Source: Pseudomonas grimontii
GTDB taxonomy: Bacteria > Pseudomonadota > Gammaproteobacteria > Pseudomonadales > Pseudomonadaceae
Assembly (NCBI RefSeq): GCF_007858185.1
Contig: NZ_VFES01000030.1
Span: forward strand, 1 to 62,269
DNA: 62,269 nucleotides
Direction: 5' to 3'
A program made the translations under genes and the position numbers. The notes under the pieces are model-generated. The model did not search any database, was not told where the DNA came from, and worked only from the letters and a program-made list of their open reading frames with translations. Positions 15,115-23,644 of the stretch are shown piece by piece; position 1 is the first letter of the stretch; every line of letters starts with the position of its first letter.

Positions 15115-17573
15115 GCGTGTTTTACTGGACCTTGCGCGCCTTGCTCAGCCATTGGCGACGTCATCCGGTGCAGTTCTTCAGCGTGCTCACCGGCCTGTGG
15201 CTGGCCACCGCGCTGCTGACCGGGGTGCAGGCCCTCAACAGCCAGGCCCGCGACAGTTACGCGCGCGCCAGCCAATTGATCGGCGGCGAACCCCAGGCCA
15301 GCCTCAGTGCGCCGGACGCTGCCAGTTTCCCGCAAACGCTGTTTGCCCAACTGCGCCGCGCCGGGTGGCCGGTGTCGCCGGTGGTACAGGGGCGGCTGCA
15401 ACTCAAGGGGCATGAGGACGTGCGCCTGCAATTGATGGGCATTGAACCGCTGTCGTTGCCCGGCAGCGGCGCGGTGGCGGGGCAGCACTTGAGCCAGGCG
15501 CAGATGCTGGCCTTCTTTGAACCGCCGGGGCGGACCTGGATCGCGCCGCAAACCTTGCAGGCCCTGGGCCTGCGCGCAGGCCAGCAACCGCTCACGCTGA
15601 AGGGGCAGCGCCTGCCACCGTTGCAGGTCCAGCCGGATATGGCGCCCGGCCTGTTGCTCACCGATATCGGGTTTGCCCAGCCGCTGCTGGACATGCCCGG
15701 CCAGCTCTCGCGCCTGCTGGTGGACAAGGCTTTCGCCGCTCGCCATCCCACAGCGCCCGCCGGGCTGCAACTCAAGCAGGGCGAGGAAAATAACCTCGCG
15801 CGGCTGACCGAGAGCTTTCACCTGAACCTTGATGCACTTGGCTTCCTGTCGTTTGTGGTGGGGCTGTTTATCGTGCACGCGGCCATCGGCCTGGCCCTGG
15901 AGCAGCGGCGCGGACTGTTGCGCACCTTGCGCGCCTGTGGGGTGAGTGCACGGATGTTGATCCTCGGCCTGGGGGTGGAGCTGGGTGCCTTGTCGGTACT
16001 GGGGGGCGTGCTCGGCGTCGCCAGCGGTTACCTGCTGGCCAGCCTGTTGCTGCCGGATGTGGCCGCCAGCCTGCGTGGCTTGTATGGCGCCGAAGTGCCG
16101 GGCCAATTGAGCTTGAGTCCCTGGTGGTGGGCGGCGGGGTTGGGCTTGAGTCTGCTCGGCGCCGTGCTTGCCGGCGCCAGCAGCCTGTGGCGCGCGGCGC
16201 GTTTGCCGTTGCTGGCGCTGGCCAACGCCCAGGCCTGGCACGAGGCCCATGGGCGCTGGTTGCGGCGCCAGGGCTGGGTCGCGGCTACGGCCTTGTTGAT
16301 CGCGTTGTTGGCGTTATGGCGGGGCGACAGCCTGGCTGCCGGTTTTGTGCTGATGGCGGGGTTGTTGCTCGGCGCGGCCCTGGGCTTGCCGGTCGTGCTC
16401 AATGGGTTGTTGAAAGCTGTATTGGGGCGCAGCCGTTCGGTGCTTGGCCAGTGGTTTCTGGCCGACTGCCGCCAACAATTGCCGGTCTTGAGCCTGGCAT
16501 TGATGGCGCTGCTGTTGGCCCTGGCCGCGAATATCGGCGCGGGCTCCATGACCTCGGGCTTTCGCCACACCTTCAATAACTGGCTGGAGCAACGCCTCAC
16601 CGCCGAGCTGTACCTCAACCCGCAAAACCCGGCCCAGGCAGAGCAACTCAGCGCCTGGCTGGCGCAGCAACCGCTGGTGCAAACGGTGCTGCCCACGTGG
16701 CAGGTCGCGGTGCAATTGCAGGGCTGGCCGGCGGATCTGTTTGGCGTGGTCGACGACCCGACCTATCGTCAGCACTGGCCGTTGCTGGAAGCGGCGAACG
16801 CGCCGTGGGACCAGTTGCAGCAAGGCGAGACCCTGATGCTCAGCGAACAACTGGCGCGGCGGCTCGGTGTGAAGCTGGGTGACACGGTGAGCATTCCCAC
16901 GCCGCGCGGTGTGTGGTCGCCCACCGTGGTGGCGGTGTACGCCGATTACGGCAACCCCAAGGGCCACGTGCTGGTCAACGCCCGGCACCTGCTGGCCCAC
17001 TGGCCGACACTGACGCCGGCGCGTTTCAACCTACGGGTATTGCCGGAAAACGTGGCGCCGCTGGTGGGTGAAGTGCAGCGCGCCTTTGCCCTGGAAGACA
17101 GCCGTATCGTCGATCAACAGCAACTCAAGGGCTGGTCGAGCCAGGTGTTCGAGCGCACCTTCGCCGCCACCGCCGCGCTCAACAGCCTGACCCTGGGCGT
17201 GGCCGGGGTGGCGCTGTTCATCAGCCTGTTGACCCAGAGCCAGAGCCGCCTCGGCCAACTCGCCCCGCTGTGGGCATTGGGGGTGACGCGGCGGCAATTG
17301 ATGTTGCTGAACCTGGGGCAAACCTGGCTGCTGGCGGTGCTCACGCTGCTGCTGGCATTGCCGCTGGGCCTGTTGCTGGCGTGGTGCCTGGATGCGGTGA
17401 TCAACGTGCAGGCCTTTGGCTGGCGCCTGCCATTGCAAGTGTTCCCGTGGCAGCTCGCACAATTGCTGGGGTTGGCGCTGCTGGCCACGTTGTTGGCGTC
17501 GGCCTGGCCGCTATGGCAGCTGTATCGCAGCCGTCCGGCGGATTTGTTGAGGACGTTTGCCCATGAAGATTAG
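15111..17573 (+). CDS. ABC transporter permease, FtsX-like double-repeat type
   Basis: An 820-residue membrane protein starting at a GTG that overlaps the ATPase stop. An N-terminal helix (FFSVLTGLWLATALLTGVQA) is followed by a large periplasmic domain to about residue 230, a group of FtsX-type helices to about 440, a second periplasmic domain to about 680 and a final set of helices. This duplicated layout is that of LolCE/AttFG-type permeases with both halves in one chain. Such systems move lipids or lipoproteins out of the inner membrane. It overlaps the following gene by 11 bases. Confidence 0.85.
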   Translation: MSVFYWTLRALLSHWRRHPVQFFSVLTGLWLATALLTGVQALNSQARDSYARASQLIGGEPQASLSAPDAASFPQTLFAQLRRAGWPVSPVVQGRLQLKGHEDVRLQLMGIEPLSLPGSGAVAGQHLSQAQMLAFFEPPGRTWIAPQTLQALGLRAGQQPLTLKGQRLPPLQVQPDMAPGLLLTDIGFAQPLLDMPGQLSRLLVDKAFAARHPTAPAGLQLKQGEENNLARLTESFHLNLDALGFLSFVVGLFIVHAAIGLALEQRRGLLRTLRACGVSARMLILGLGVELGALSVLGGVLGVASGYLLASLLLPDVAASLRGLYGAEVPGQLSLSPWWWAAGLGLSLLGAVLAGASSLWRAARLPLLALANAQAWHEAHGRWLRRQGWVAATALLIALLALWRGDSLAAGFVLMAGLLLGAALGLPVVLNGLLKAVLGRSRSVLGQWFLADCRQQLPVLSLALMALLLALAANIGAGSMTSGFRHTFNNWLEQRLTAELYLNPQNPAQAEQLSAWLAQQPLVQTVLPTWQVAVQLQGWPADLFGVVDDPTYRQHWPLLEAANAPWDQLQQGETLMLSEQLARRLGVKLGDTVSIPTPRGVWSPTVVAVYADYGNPKGHVLVNARHLLAHWPTLTPARFNLRVLPENVAPLVGEVQRAFALEDSRIVDQQQLKGWSSQVFERTFAATAALNSLTLGVAGVALFISLLTQSQSRLGQLAPLWALGVTRRQLMLLNLGQTWLLAVLTLLLALPLGLLLAWCLDAVINVQAFGWRLPLQVFPWQLAQLLGLALLATLLASAWPLWQLYRSRPADLLRTFAHED

Positions 17574-18624
17574 GTCGCTGATGTGTGCATTATTACTGCT
17601 GGCGGCCTGCGACAAAGTCCCCGCGCCGCAGGAAAGCTTCGCCGGCCTGGGCAGCGACGCGGCCGACTTTGCCCAGGTGTTGCCCGGCAAGGTCTTCAGC
17701 TTTCCCGAGGACCACGGCCCCCACGATGGCTTTCGTATCGAGTGGTGGTACGTCACCGCCAACCTCAAGGACGCCCAGGGCAATGTGTTCGGCGTGCAAT
17801 GGACGCTGTTTCGCAATGCCCTCAAGGCCGGGCCGACGCAAGCGAGCTGGCACGACTCGACCGTATGGCTCGGCCACGCCGCCGTCACCTCCGCCACCCA
17901 TCACTACGCCGCCGAACGCTTCGCCCGCGGCGGCGTCGGCCAGGCCGGGGCACAGGCAGTGCCGTTCAACGCCTGGATCGACGACTGGAATTTCGCCAGC
18001 CAGCCCGGTGCCGCGAGCGCGTTGGCGGACATGCAACTCAAGGCCAGCGGTGCGCAATTTGCCTACGACCTGCGCCTGACCTCCAGCCGGCCATTGGTGT
18101 TGCAGGGCGACAACGGCTACAGCCGTAAATCCGACCAGGGCCAGGCGTCGTACTACTACAGCCAGCCCTTCTTTACCGCCGATGGCAGCGTCAGCATCGA
18201 CGGCAAGACGTATCAAGTCAGCGGCCCGGCCTGGCTCGACCGCGAATGGAGCAGCCAACCGTTGACCGCCAGCCAGACCGGTTGGGACTGGTTCTCCCTG
18301 CACCTGGACCGTGGCGAACAGTTGATGCTGTTTCGTGTGCGGCAAACCGACGGCGCCTCCTACCTGACCGGCACCTGGATCGACCGCGAAGGCCACACCC
18401 AGACCCTGCACAACGCCGACATCCAACTGGCACCGCTGGACACTACGGTGATCGACGGACGCCACATTCCCACACGCTGGTCGCTGAAGATTCCCAGCAA
18501 GCAGCTGGATATCACCACCCAGGCCGTCAACCCGAACGCCTGGATGAACCTGAGTATTCCGTACTGGGAAGGACCGGTGCGCTTTGACGGTGGGGTGGGT
18601 TACCTGGAAATGACCGGTTATTAG
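17563..18624 (+). CDS. AttH/CrtC-like lipocalin-fold lipoprotein
   Basis: A 353-residue protein with a lipoprotein signal (MKIRSLMCALLLLAACDK, lipobox LLAAC), hence membrane-anchored in the periplasm. The mature part carries features of the AttH / carotenoid 1,2-hydratase fold: FPEDHGPHDGFRIEWWYVTA, GVQWTLFR, YSRKSDQGQASYYYSQPFF and a C-terminal EGPVRFDG. The ATG at 17563 is preferred to a TTG at 17557. It is the third gene of the ABC operon and is probably its substrate-handling partner. Carotenoid hydration is unlikely, since no crt genes are present. Confidence 0.82.
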   Translation: MKIRSLMCALLLLAACDKVPAPQESFAGLGSDAADFAQVLPGKVFSFPEDHGPHDGFRIEWWYVTANLKDAQGNVFGVQWTLFRNALKAGPTQASWHDSTVWLGHAAVTSATHHYAAERFARGGVGQAGAQAVPFNAWIDDWNFASQPGAASALADMQLKASGAQFAYDLRLTSSRPLVLQGDNGYSRKSDQGQASYYYSQPFFTADGSVSIDGKTYQVSGPAWLDREWSSQPLTASQTGWDWFSLHLDRGEQLMLFRVRQTDGASYLTGTWIDREGHTQTLHNADIQLAPLDTTVIDGRHIPTRWSLKIPSKQLDITTQAVNPNAWMNLSIPYWEGPVRFDGGVGYLEMTGY

Positions 18625-18761
18625 GGTTGTTTCTGTAGGCGCTGTTTCTTCGTGAGGTAGGCAACTTCCCAAATGCAATTCAGCCCCCCTGCGCTTGTGT
18701 CCGGGGCGTAGGTGCTTGCTTATATTTCGACGCCATCTTCTTTGCATCTCGGATGTAGGGC

Positions 18762-19715
18762 ATGGCGCAGAGCTATATCAACGACCGCACAACGAACTAC
18801 ACCCGTTTGAAATCCCGCCTCATGGGCGGCGCCCCGAGCCAGCAGCGCGCCGATCATTTTGATGTGCTCAATCGGCACCTGCGGCCAGGCCTGGTCGCGC
18901 CGGGGCAACTGGTGATTATTCCCGATCCCTACAGTGTGAGCTGTTCGGGCGAGGAAGCCTGGTTGATGCGCCATGCCGAAGAGGTTCGGCGCAACCTGGA
19001 AATGAATACCGAGGCGGGCAGGGAGTTGCTCGGCAACTATGACTTGCTGCAGAGCTTCATGACGTACGGCTCGATGGGTATCGGCAGTGCGACATCGGCC
19101 TGGGCGCGGCATCTGAATGAGGTGGCGCAGACCCTGGAGGACATCGAGGGGTTGCATCAGCGCTTGAAGGACGGTGCGTTGGACCGGGATGGCTTTATCA
19201 AACAGCGCCAGGCGTTGTTCCGGCGCCTGGATCTGCAACTGCAAGGCGCGGCACGGTTCGGCACGGGGTTGCAGGGTAATGAGTCGTTGAAGAAGGTGCT
19301 GGGGATTTCGACCAAAAGCTATCTGCATAGAGGCGAGATTGCGGGGTATGCACAGCGCATGCGCGAGATTGCGCAGATGTCCAAGTGGCTGGGTAAAGGG
19401 ACTTTCATTGGGATCGCGCTGGATGCGGGCGCAACCGGGCTGGAGATCAAGGAGGCGTGTGTGACGGGGCGGTTGGTGGGGGGAGTGGCTGGGGCTGCTG
19501 TCGGGGGAAAGTATGGTGCAGCCTTCGCTCTTCGTGCTTGTCACCTATTTTTGGGTATTTCGATGAAGGGACAAGGTGCGCTTGCGTGCGCAGTCATCGG
19601 CGGCGCTGCGGGTGGGCAGGCGGTAGGCTCTGGTCTAGGTGATGAAGGTGCGTTATTGGGTGGAAAGATCCTGGAGGTCAACGGTGATTTGATCTTCGAG
19701 CCAGAGGGGGCTTAA
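18762..19715 (+). CDS. Putative membrane-active toxin/effector (hypothetical protein)
   Basis: A 317-residue protein that I cannot assign to a named family. Residues about 32-56 (HFDVLNRHLRPGLVAPGQLV) resemble a LysM-like motif. A helical, charged middle (60-210) with coiled-coil character follows (LNEVAQTLEDIEGLHQRLKD). The C terminus is strikingly Gly/Ala-rich and hydrophobic, about 212-226 and 237-295 (VGGVAGAAVGGKYGAAFALR; GGAAGGQAVGSGLG), like glycine-zipper or pore-forming segments. There is no signal peptide. The next gene, three bases on, encodes a small two-helix membrane protein, the usual form of immunity protein for membrane-depolarising effectors. The toxin role is inference from layout. 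Confidence 0.62.
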   Translation: MAQSYINDRTTNYTRLKSRLMGGAPSQQRADHFDVLNRHLRPGLVAPGQLVIIPDPYSVSCSGEEAWLMRHAEEVRRNLEMNTEAGRELLGNYDLLQSFMTYGSMGIGSATSAWARHLNEVAQTLEDIEGLHQRLKDGALDRDGFIKQRQALFRRLDLQLQGAARFGTGLQGNESLKKVLGISTKSYLHRGEIAGYAQRMREIAQMSKWLGKGTFIGIALDAGATGLEIKEACVTGRLVGGVAGAAVGGKYGAAFALRACHLFLGISMKGQGALACAVIGGAAGGQAVGSGLGDEGALLGGKILEVNGDLIFEPEGA

Positions 19716-19717
19716 TC

Positions 19718-20095
19718 GTGTCGTTTTTTCTTGCCTTCACCATTGTGCATTTTGTGGGGGCGTTTGTCGTTTTGGGGCTGGCGCTGTTTGCCGAATATAC
19801 AAAACTCGACGAGGTAGAAGGTTATTTCAGTCATAACGAAAGGGTCCGCGCCAATAAGCGATTTTGGAGACGAAACCGATGGCTCGACAGGCAATACCGC
19901 ATGCTGTTGATGTTTGATTTCCTGTCTGACTCAGCACGCTATGTGAAAGCAGGTGTTGTGACCGAGGCCGAGCTGGCGTCTGTTCCATTAGGGCTGAAGC
20001 GTTGGGTGTTGTGGCCCTATTACGTCGGCTTTATTTGGGTTGTCGCAACAGTGGTTTGGACCGTTTGGCGTAGATGGGCCGACATCCCCATTTGA
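19718..20095 (+). CDS. Small two-helix membrane protein, candidate immunity protein
   Basis: A 125-residue protein starting at GTG three bases after the previous stop. Helix one is about residues 3-25 (FLAFTIVHFVGAFVVLGLAL), helix two about 95-117 (WPYYVGFIWVVATVVWTVW); a basic, Arg/Trp-rich loop (RANKRFWRRNRWLDRQYR) lies between them. The base composition is AT-richer than in the surrounding operons. Tight coupling to a protein with a pore-like C terminus suggests that it protects the producing cell, as integral-membrane immunity proteins of T6SS or colicin-like toxins do. No family name is recognised. Confidence 0.62.
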   Translation: MSFFLAFTIVHFVGAFVVLGLALFAEYTKLDEVEGYFSHNERVRANKRFWRRNRWLDRQYRMLLMFDFLSDSARYVKAGVVTEAELASVPLGLKRWVLWPYYVGFIWVVATVVWTVWRRWADIPI

Positions 20096-20123
20096 ATGGG
20101 GCTGCATTTTTTCATAAAAAATA

Positions 20124-20139
20124 CTGTACATACATACAG
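20124..20139. promoter_or_regulatory. LexA-type SOS box
   Basis: CTGTACATACATACAG fits CTG-N10-CAG exactly, with a TA-rich alternating centre and flanking TA on the left. It lies 74 bases before the start of the secreted PPC-domain gene at 20213. By position it would repress that gene in the absence of DNA damage. The role is inferred from the motif. Confidence 0.6.
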
Positions 20140-20159
20140 TCTTGTCCTACATTCCATCC

Positions 20160-20180
20160 CAGGTGACCGGATGTCACCTG
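20160..20180. promoter_or_regulatory. Perfect hairpin between SOS box and start
   Basis: CAGGTGAC and GTCACCTG form perfect 8-bp arms with a five-base loop, 32 bases before the start codon at 20213. If transcription begins just after the SOS box, this stem lies in the 5'-UTR. It could equally be a second operator, or the terminator of the upstream pair, since TTTTTAA follows nine bases later. Confidence 0.45.
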
Positions 20181-20212
20181 ACCTTCAGTTTTTAACTATG
20201 GATGGATAAAAA

Positions 20213-21724
20213 ATGAAATCGAAAAAAGCCTTTATGCTGGGCGCGGCCATGGCGGCCACCTGCTTTGTCTCGGCCTTTGCCCTCGCTGAGCAATACCCTC
20301 ACCTGGCTGCGCAAGCGGCGCCTCCCGCGGTCAAGCAAGGGTTGAAAAACGCTGCGAAGATCAAGGCCAACAAGGCGACGGCTGCCCTCAAGCAGCAGCT
20401 GCAAGCGGGTGCCCAACTGAAGAAACCGCTGTTTGCCGCCAAGGCGAAAGCCGATTCGGTCGTGGAAGACAACACCGCGCCGGCCAGGGTGACCAAGGTA
20501 CAAAAAGCCACGGCCCAGTCGGCGCCCGCCGTGCAGGCTGCGCTGGTCCAGGGGTGTGAACAGACGCTGGACGTCAACTCGCTCTACACGATCGATGGTG
20601 TGCAAACCGGCGACCTGCTGTGCTACCACTTCAACCTGCCGCAGAAAGCGCGGATCAACGTCTTGTTGGTCAACCAAACGGCAGGCACCGACATGTCGTT
20701 GTCGCTGTTCCAGGATGACGGCCAGGGCAATCCGCTGCCGCTGGGCACCTCCAATAACCCCGGCACTGGCGATGAAAGCCTTGGCGGCGTGGTGCCAGCC
20801 GGCGATTACTACTGGTTCATGGAAGCCAACGCGGCGGTTCAGGGTTCGAGCTTTCAGTTCGGTGTTGCGGTCGATACCAACCTCGACGCCTTTGAACCCA
20901 ATGACACCCCCGACACAGCCTTCCAACTGCCGGATACCCTCAACTACATCAACGGCAATGCCGACAGCCTGGATGACGTCGATTACTTCGATTTCACCGC
21001 TGTCCGTGGCCAGAGTGTGGGTATTGCGCTGACGGCCGATGCAGCCAGTGGCAGCACGCGTAACAAGTGGATTCTTGAGCGTTTCGATGGCGCCCAGTGG
21101 GTCACCGCGGGTGCCAACGTCCTGTCGACATCGATCCCGAGCCCGGGTGTCGGCGGCGTGGTCAAGGTACGTGTGCGGCCGAACCAGCACCCGAATGAGC
21201 CGTGGAGCGCGACCGGCAAGTACAACCTGTCGTTTGGTTCCAACCCTCGGGTGAACAGCCCGGATGTGAAGGGCGAGGCGAGCGTGTTGCGCATCCCGTA
21301 TTCGGCTTCCGACGTGGGCTATGGCTACATGACAACGCAAGCTTATCGCGACCTGACCTGGACCATGGGCCTGTCGGACAGCACCGGTGCACCACTGGTG
21401 GGCCTGCACCCGATCGTCTATCTCGACCAGCGGATTGACCCGGCCAACGGCGACATCGTCTACAAGGCGTATTCGGCGCCGACCGACAGCTCGGGGCAAG
21501 CGTCTGGCACGATCAATGTGGGCACTTGCTTCGGTGATTTCCAGACCACCTTTGTCGATTACGCCCAGGGCTACAACAACACCTGGCGTACCGACTTCAA
21601 CTACGGCGTGTGGCGCATGGAAGTGTTGGAGTACCCAGGCATTGGTGTCGGTGGCGATAACACCGAGTTCGTCAGCTTCGGCCATCTGTGCAAGCAGACC
21701 TTGCTGAGCAGCACCAAGAGCTAA
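20213..21724 (+). CDS. Secreted protein with PPC domains
   Basis: A 503-residue exported protein. The signal peptide is about residues 1-26 (KKAFMLGAAMAATCFVSAFA, then LAEQ). A Lys/Ala-rich linker (27-110) precedes a first beta-sandwich (115-225) and a pre-peptidase C-terminal (PPC) domain with the signature DAFEPNDTPDTAFQL ... DDVDYFDF (225-345). The C-terminal third (350-503) is of unknown fold. No protease catalytic motif is visible, so this looks like a secreted or surface binding protein rather than an enzyme. A LexA-type box lies upstream and a clear terminator follows at 21748. Confidence 0.77.
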   Translation: MKSKKAFMLGAAMAATCFVSAFALAEQYPHLAAQAAPPAVKQGLKNAAKIKANKATAALKQQLQAGAQLKKPLFAAKAKADSVVEDNTAPARVTKVQKATAQSAPAVQAALVQGCEQTLDVNSLYTIDGVQTGDLLCYHFNLPQKARINVLLVNQTAGTDMSLSLFQDDGQGNPLPLGTSNNPGTGDESLGGVVPAGDYYWFMEANAAVQGSSFQFGVAVDTNLDAFEPNDTPDTAFQLPDTLNYINGNADSLDDVDYFDFTAVRGQSVGIALTADAASGSTRNKWILERFDGAQWVTAGANVLSTSIPSPGVGGVVKVRVRPNQHPNEPWSATGKYNLSFGSNPRVNSPDVKGEASVLRIPYSASDVGYGYMTTQAYRDLTWTMGLSDSTGAPLVGLHPIVYLDQRIDPANGDIVYKAYSAPTDSSGQASGTINVGTCFGDFQTTFVDYAQGYNNTWRTDFNYGVWRMEVLEYPGIGVGGDNTEFVSFGHLCKQTLLSSTKS

Positions 21725-21747
21725 ACGCGGTTAACCCGTCGTACCGA

Positions 21748-21781
21748 GGGCATACAGGCCGACGCCTGTATGCCCTTTTTG
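21748..21781 (+). terminator. Rho-independent terminator
   Basis: GGGCATACAGG pairs perfectly with CCTGTATGCCC around a six-base loop and is followed by TTTTTG. It ends the PPC-domain gene and lies almost directly against the 3' end of the convergent lactonase-like gene. Confidence 0.88.
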
Positions 21782-21783
21782 CT

Positions 21784-22881
21784 TTACTGCGCCAACGCCA
21801 GCTTCAATGGCAACCGCGCCATGCTCGTATTCTTCAAAGAGCCCAGGTACAACCAGTCGCCATACTCCCGCGCGGTGGTGATCGGCGAGTAGTTGCCCGC
21901 GCTGCCATCCTGCAAATTGGCGATGACCTTGCCCTCGGTATCCAGCCCCAGCACGAAGGCTTTGCGCTCGATGGGCTTGGGCACCACCATCAGTGCGCGC
22001 ACCATTACTTTGCGCAACAGCGGGTAGCCGGCAAAGCTGTCGAGCAATGGGTTGCGCGGTGAATACAGCGCCACCCAGAAACGGTCCCTGCCGTTGAAAC
22101 TGAGGTTGTCCGGCAGGCCGGGCAGGTTGTCGATAAACAGGTCGTGCTGGCCCGCGCGCTCGCCCTTGAGCCAGTAACGGCTGATGCGATACGCGCCGGT
22201 TTCATTGACCAGCACGTAGTGCTCATCCGGGCCGAGGGCCACGCCGTTGGCGAATTGCAGTTGGTCCAGCAATACCTCGGTGGTGCCGTTGCTGAAGTCA
22301 TAGCGCAGCAGGCGTCCATCGCCGCCATGCTCGATCACCGCCTCGCCATCCTGGCCATAGCCCCAGCGGCTTGAAGCATCGCTGAAGTACGCATAGTGCC
22401 CGCTGGCATCCACTGTCACGTCATCGGTAAAGCCAAATGGCACGCCGTTGGCGCTGGTGCTCAGGGTGGTGAGCTGGCGCTGGGAGTCCAGCGCGAGCAA
22501 GCCCTTGACCCCATCGGCAATGATCAGGCGCCCGTCCGGGTGCAGCGCCAAGCCCAGTGGTCGCCCACCGGTGTTGGCCAGCACTTCCAGGGTGGGGCTG
22601 TCGGGCGACGTGCGGACGATGCGCCCGTCATGCAGCCCGCTGATCAGAAAACCCTGGGCATCCAGCAGCAACGCCTCGGGCCCGGCAATGTCCTGGGCAC
22701 CGATTTTCTGCACGGCCTTGAGGCGTTGGTTGTCGGCATAGGCCCCTTCCTTCGTCGATGGCGCCCTGGGCGGGGCCCAGTTCACCGGTTGCACTTTGGT
22801 CGGCATCAGCAGCAGGAAAGCGATCACCGCCAGCAGCAGTACAAACAGCAGGTGACGGATTTTTTTTCGGCGGATACTCAT
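21784..22881 (-). CDS. SMP-30/strictosidine synthase-like beta-propeller protein
   Basis: A 365-residue protein with an N-terminal membrane anchor (IRHLLFVLLLAVIAFLLLMP) facing the periplasm. Repeated propeller blades are visible: GPEALLLDAQGFLISGLHDG (near 65-85), GRPLGLALHPDGRLIIADG (near 105) and the strictosidine-synthase-like LPGLPDNLSFNGRDRFWVAL (near 250). Family members act as lactonases or arylesterases. The start overlaps the stop of the fatty-acid hydroxylase-like gene upstream by four bases, so the two act together, perhaps on a lipid or sterol-like lactone. The substrate is not known. Confidence 0.8.
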   Translation of the reverse strand: MSIRRKKIRHLLFVLLLAVIAFLLLMPTKVQPVNWAPPRAPSTKEGAYADNQRLKAVQKIGAQDIAGPEALLLDAQGFLISGLHDGRIVRTSPDSPTLEVLANTGGRPLGLALHPDGRLIIADGVKGLLALDSQRQLTTLSTSANGVPFGFTDDVTVDASGHYAYFSDASSRWGYGQDGEAVIEHGGDGRLLRYDFSNGTTEVLLDQLQFANGVALGPDEHYVLVNETGAYRISRYWLKGERAGQHDLFIDNLPGLPDNLSFNGRDRFWVALYSPRNPLLDSFAGYPLLRKVMVRALMVVPKPIERKAFVLGLDTEGKVIANLQDGSAGNYSPITTAREYGDWLYLGSLKNTSMARLPLKLALAQ

Positions 22882-23555
22882 GACGACTCCTGGTGGTCGT
22901 TGGGGTTCGGTTCCCAGTGCAGGGTGCCGAACAGGTAATCCATCAGCGGGAGGACGATATTGAAATTGCGCCCCTGCATCAGTTCGCGGTGGTGATGCAG
23001 GGCATGCAGTTGGTGCATCTGGCGAATCCACGGCAGGCGCGCCACCCTGTGGTCGGCGGGTAAGTGCTCGCAGGCGTGGAACACTTCGTAGAGCAGGTAG
23101 CCGAGGATCATGCACCCGGCGAACAGCCCGGCGACATTGGTGTTCAGGTGCTGGAGCAACCACCAGGCGGGGAGGGTGATGACCACGCTGTGCAGCACGA
23201 TCAACCACGCCGGGAAGAGAATGACGCGCCAGTCCCGTGGGCTGTCGTAGGTCATGTGGCCTGGGGTGAAGAAGCTGTGGTGATCGCCGGTGTGGCGTGC
23301 ATAGAACAAGCGCGCCAGGGCGTGCTTGTGATGGCCGAGGTGACGGTGCACCAGGTAGATACAGAGGTTGAAGAACACCAGGGTCAGCGGCACGGTCAGC
23401 CACTCGATCGGCGTAATCCGGTGGGTGGAGGACCACGCCAGGGCGATGCAGGACACGCCATAGCCGAGCACAAAGGCAGCGTGCAGCCAGGGCTTGTAAT
23501 GCGGGCTGACCTCGGCGCGGTAGCGGCGGCGAAACGTCTCGGTGGGGTGGACCAT
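22878..23555 (-). CDS. Sterol desaturase / fatty acid hydroxylase family protein
   Basis: A 225-residue integral membrane di-iron protein. Histidine clusters HRHLGHH (70-76) and HTGDHH (88-93) plus the C-terminal HQLHALHHHRE are the expected metal ligands. Four hydrophobic segments surround them. Family enzymes hydroxylate or desaturate lipids using molecular oxygen. It is coupled to the downstream propeller protein by an ATGA overlap and lies 89 bases downstream of a LysR gene on the same strand. Confidence 0.84.
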   Translation of the reverse strand: MVHPTETFRRRYRAEVSPHYKPWLHAAFVLGYGVSCIALAWSSTHRITPIEWLTVPLTLVFFNLCIYLVHRHLGHHKHALARLFYARHTGDHHSFFTPGHMTYDSPRDWRVILFPAWLIVLHSVVITLPAWWLLQHLNTNVAGLFAGCMILGYLLYEVFHACEHLPADHRVARLPWIRQMHQLHALHHHRELMQGRNFNIVLPLMDYLFGTLHWEPNPNDHQESS

Positions 23556-23644
23556 GGCGGGCTGCTCAGTTTTTTTTGTTGGAGACTGAGCTTAGTTGGT
23601 ACACGGGAATCTGCGAGTTTTGCGCGCTGCACCGCTCAAGCGAT

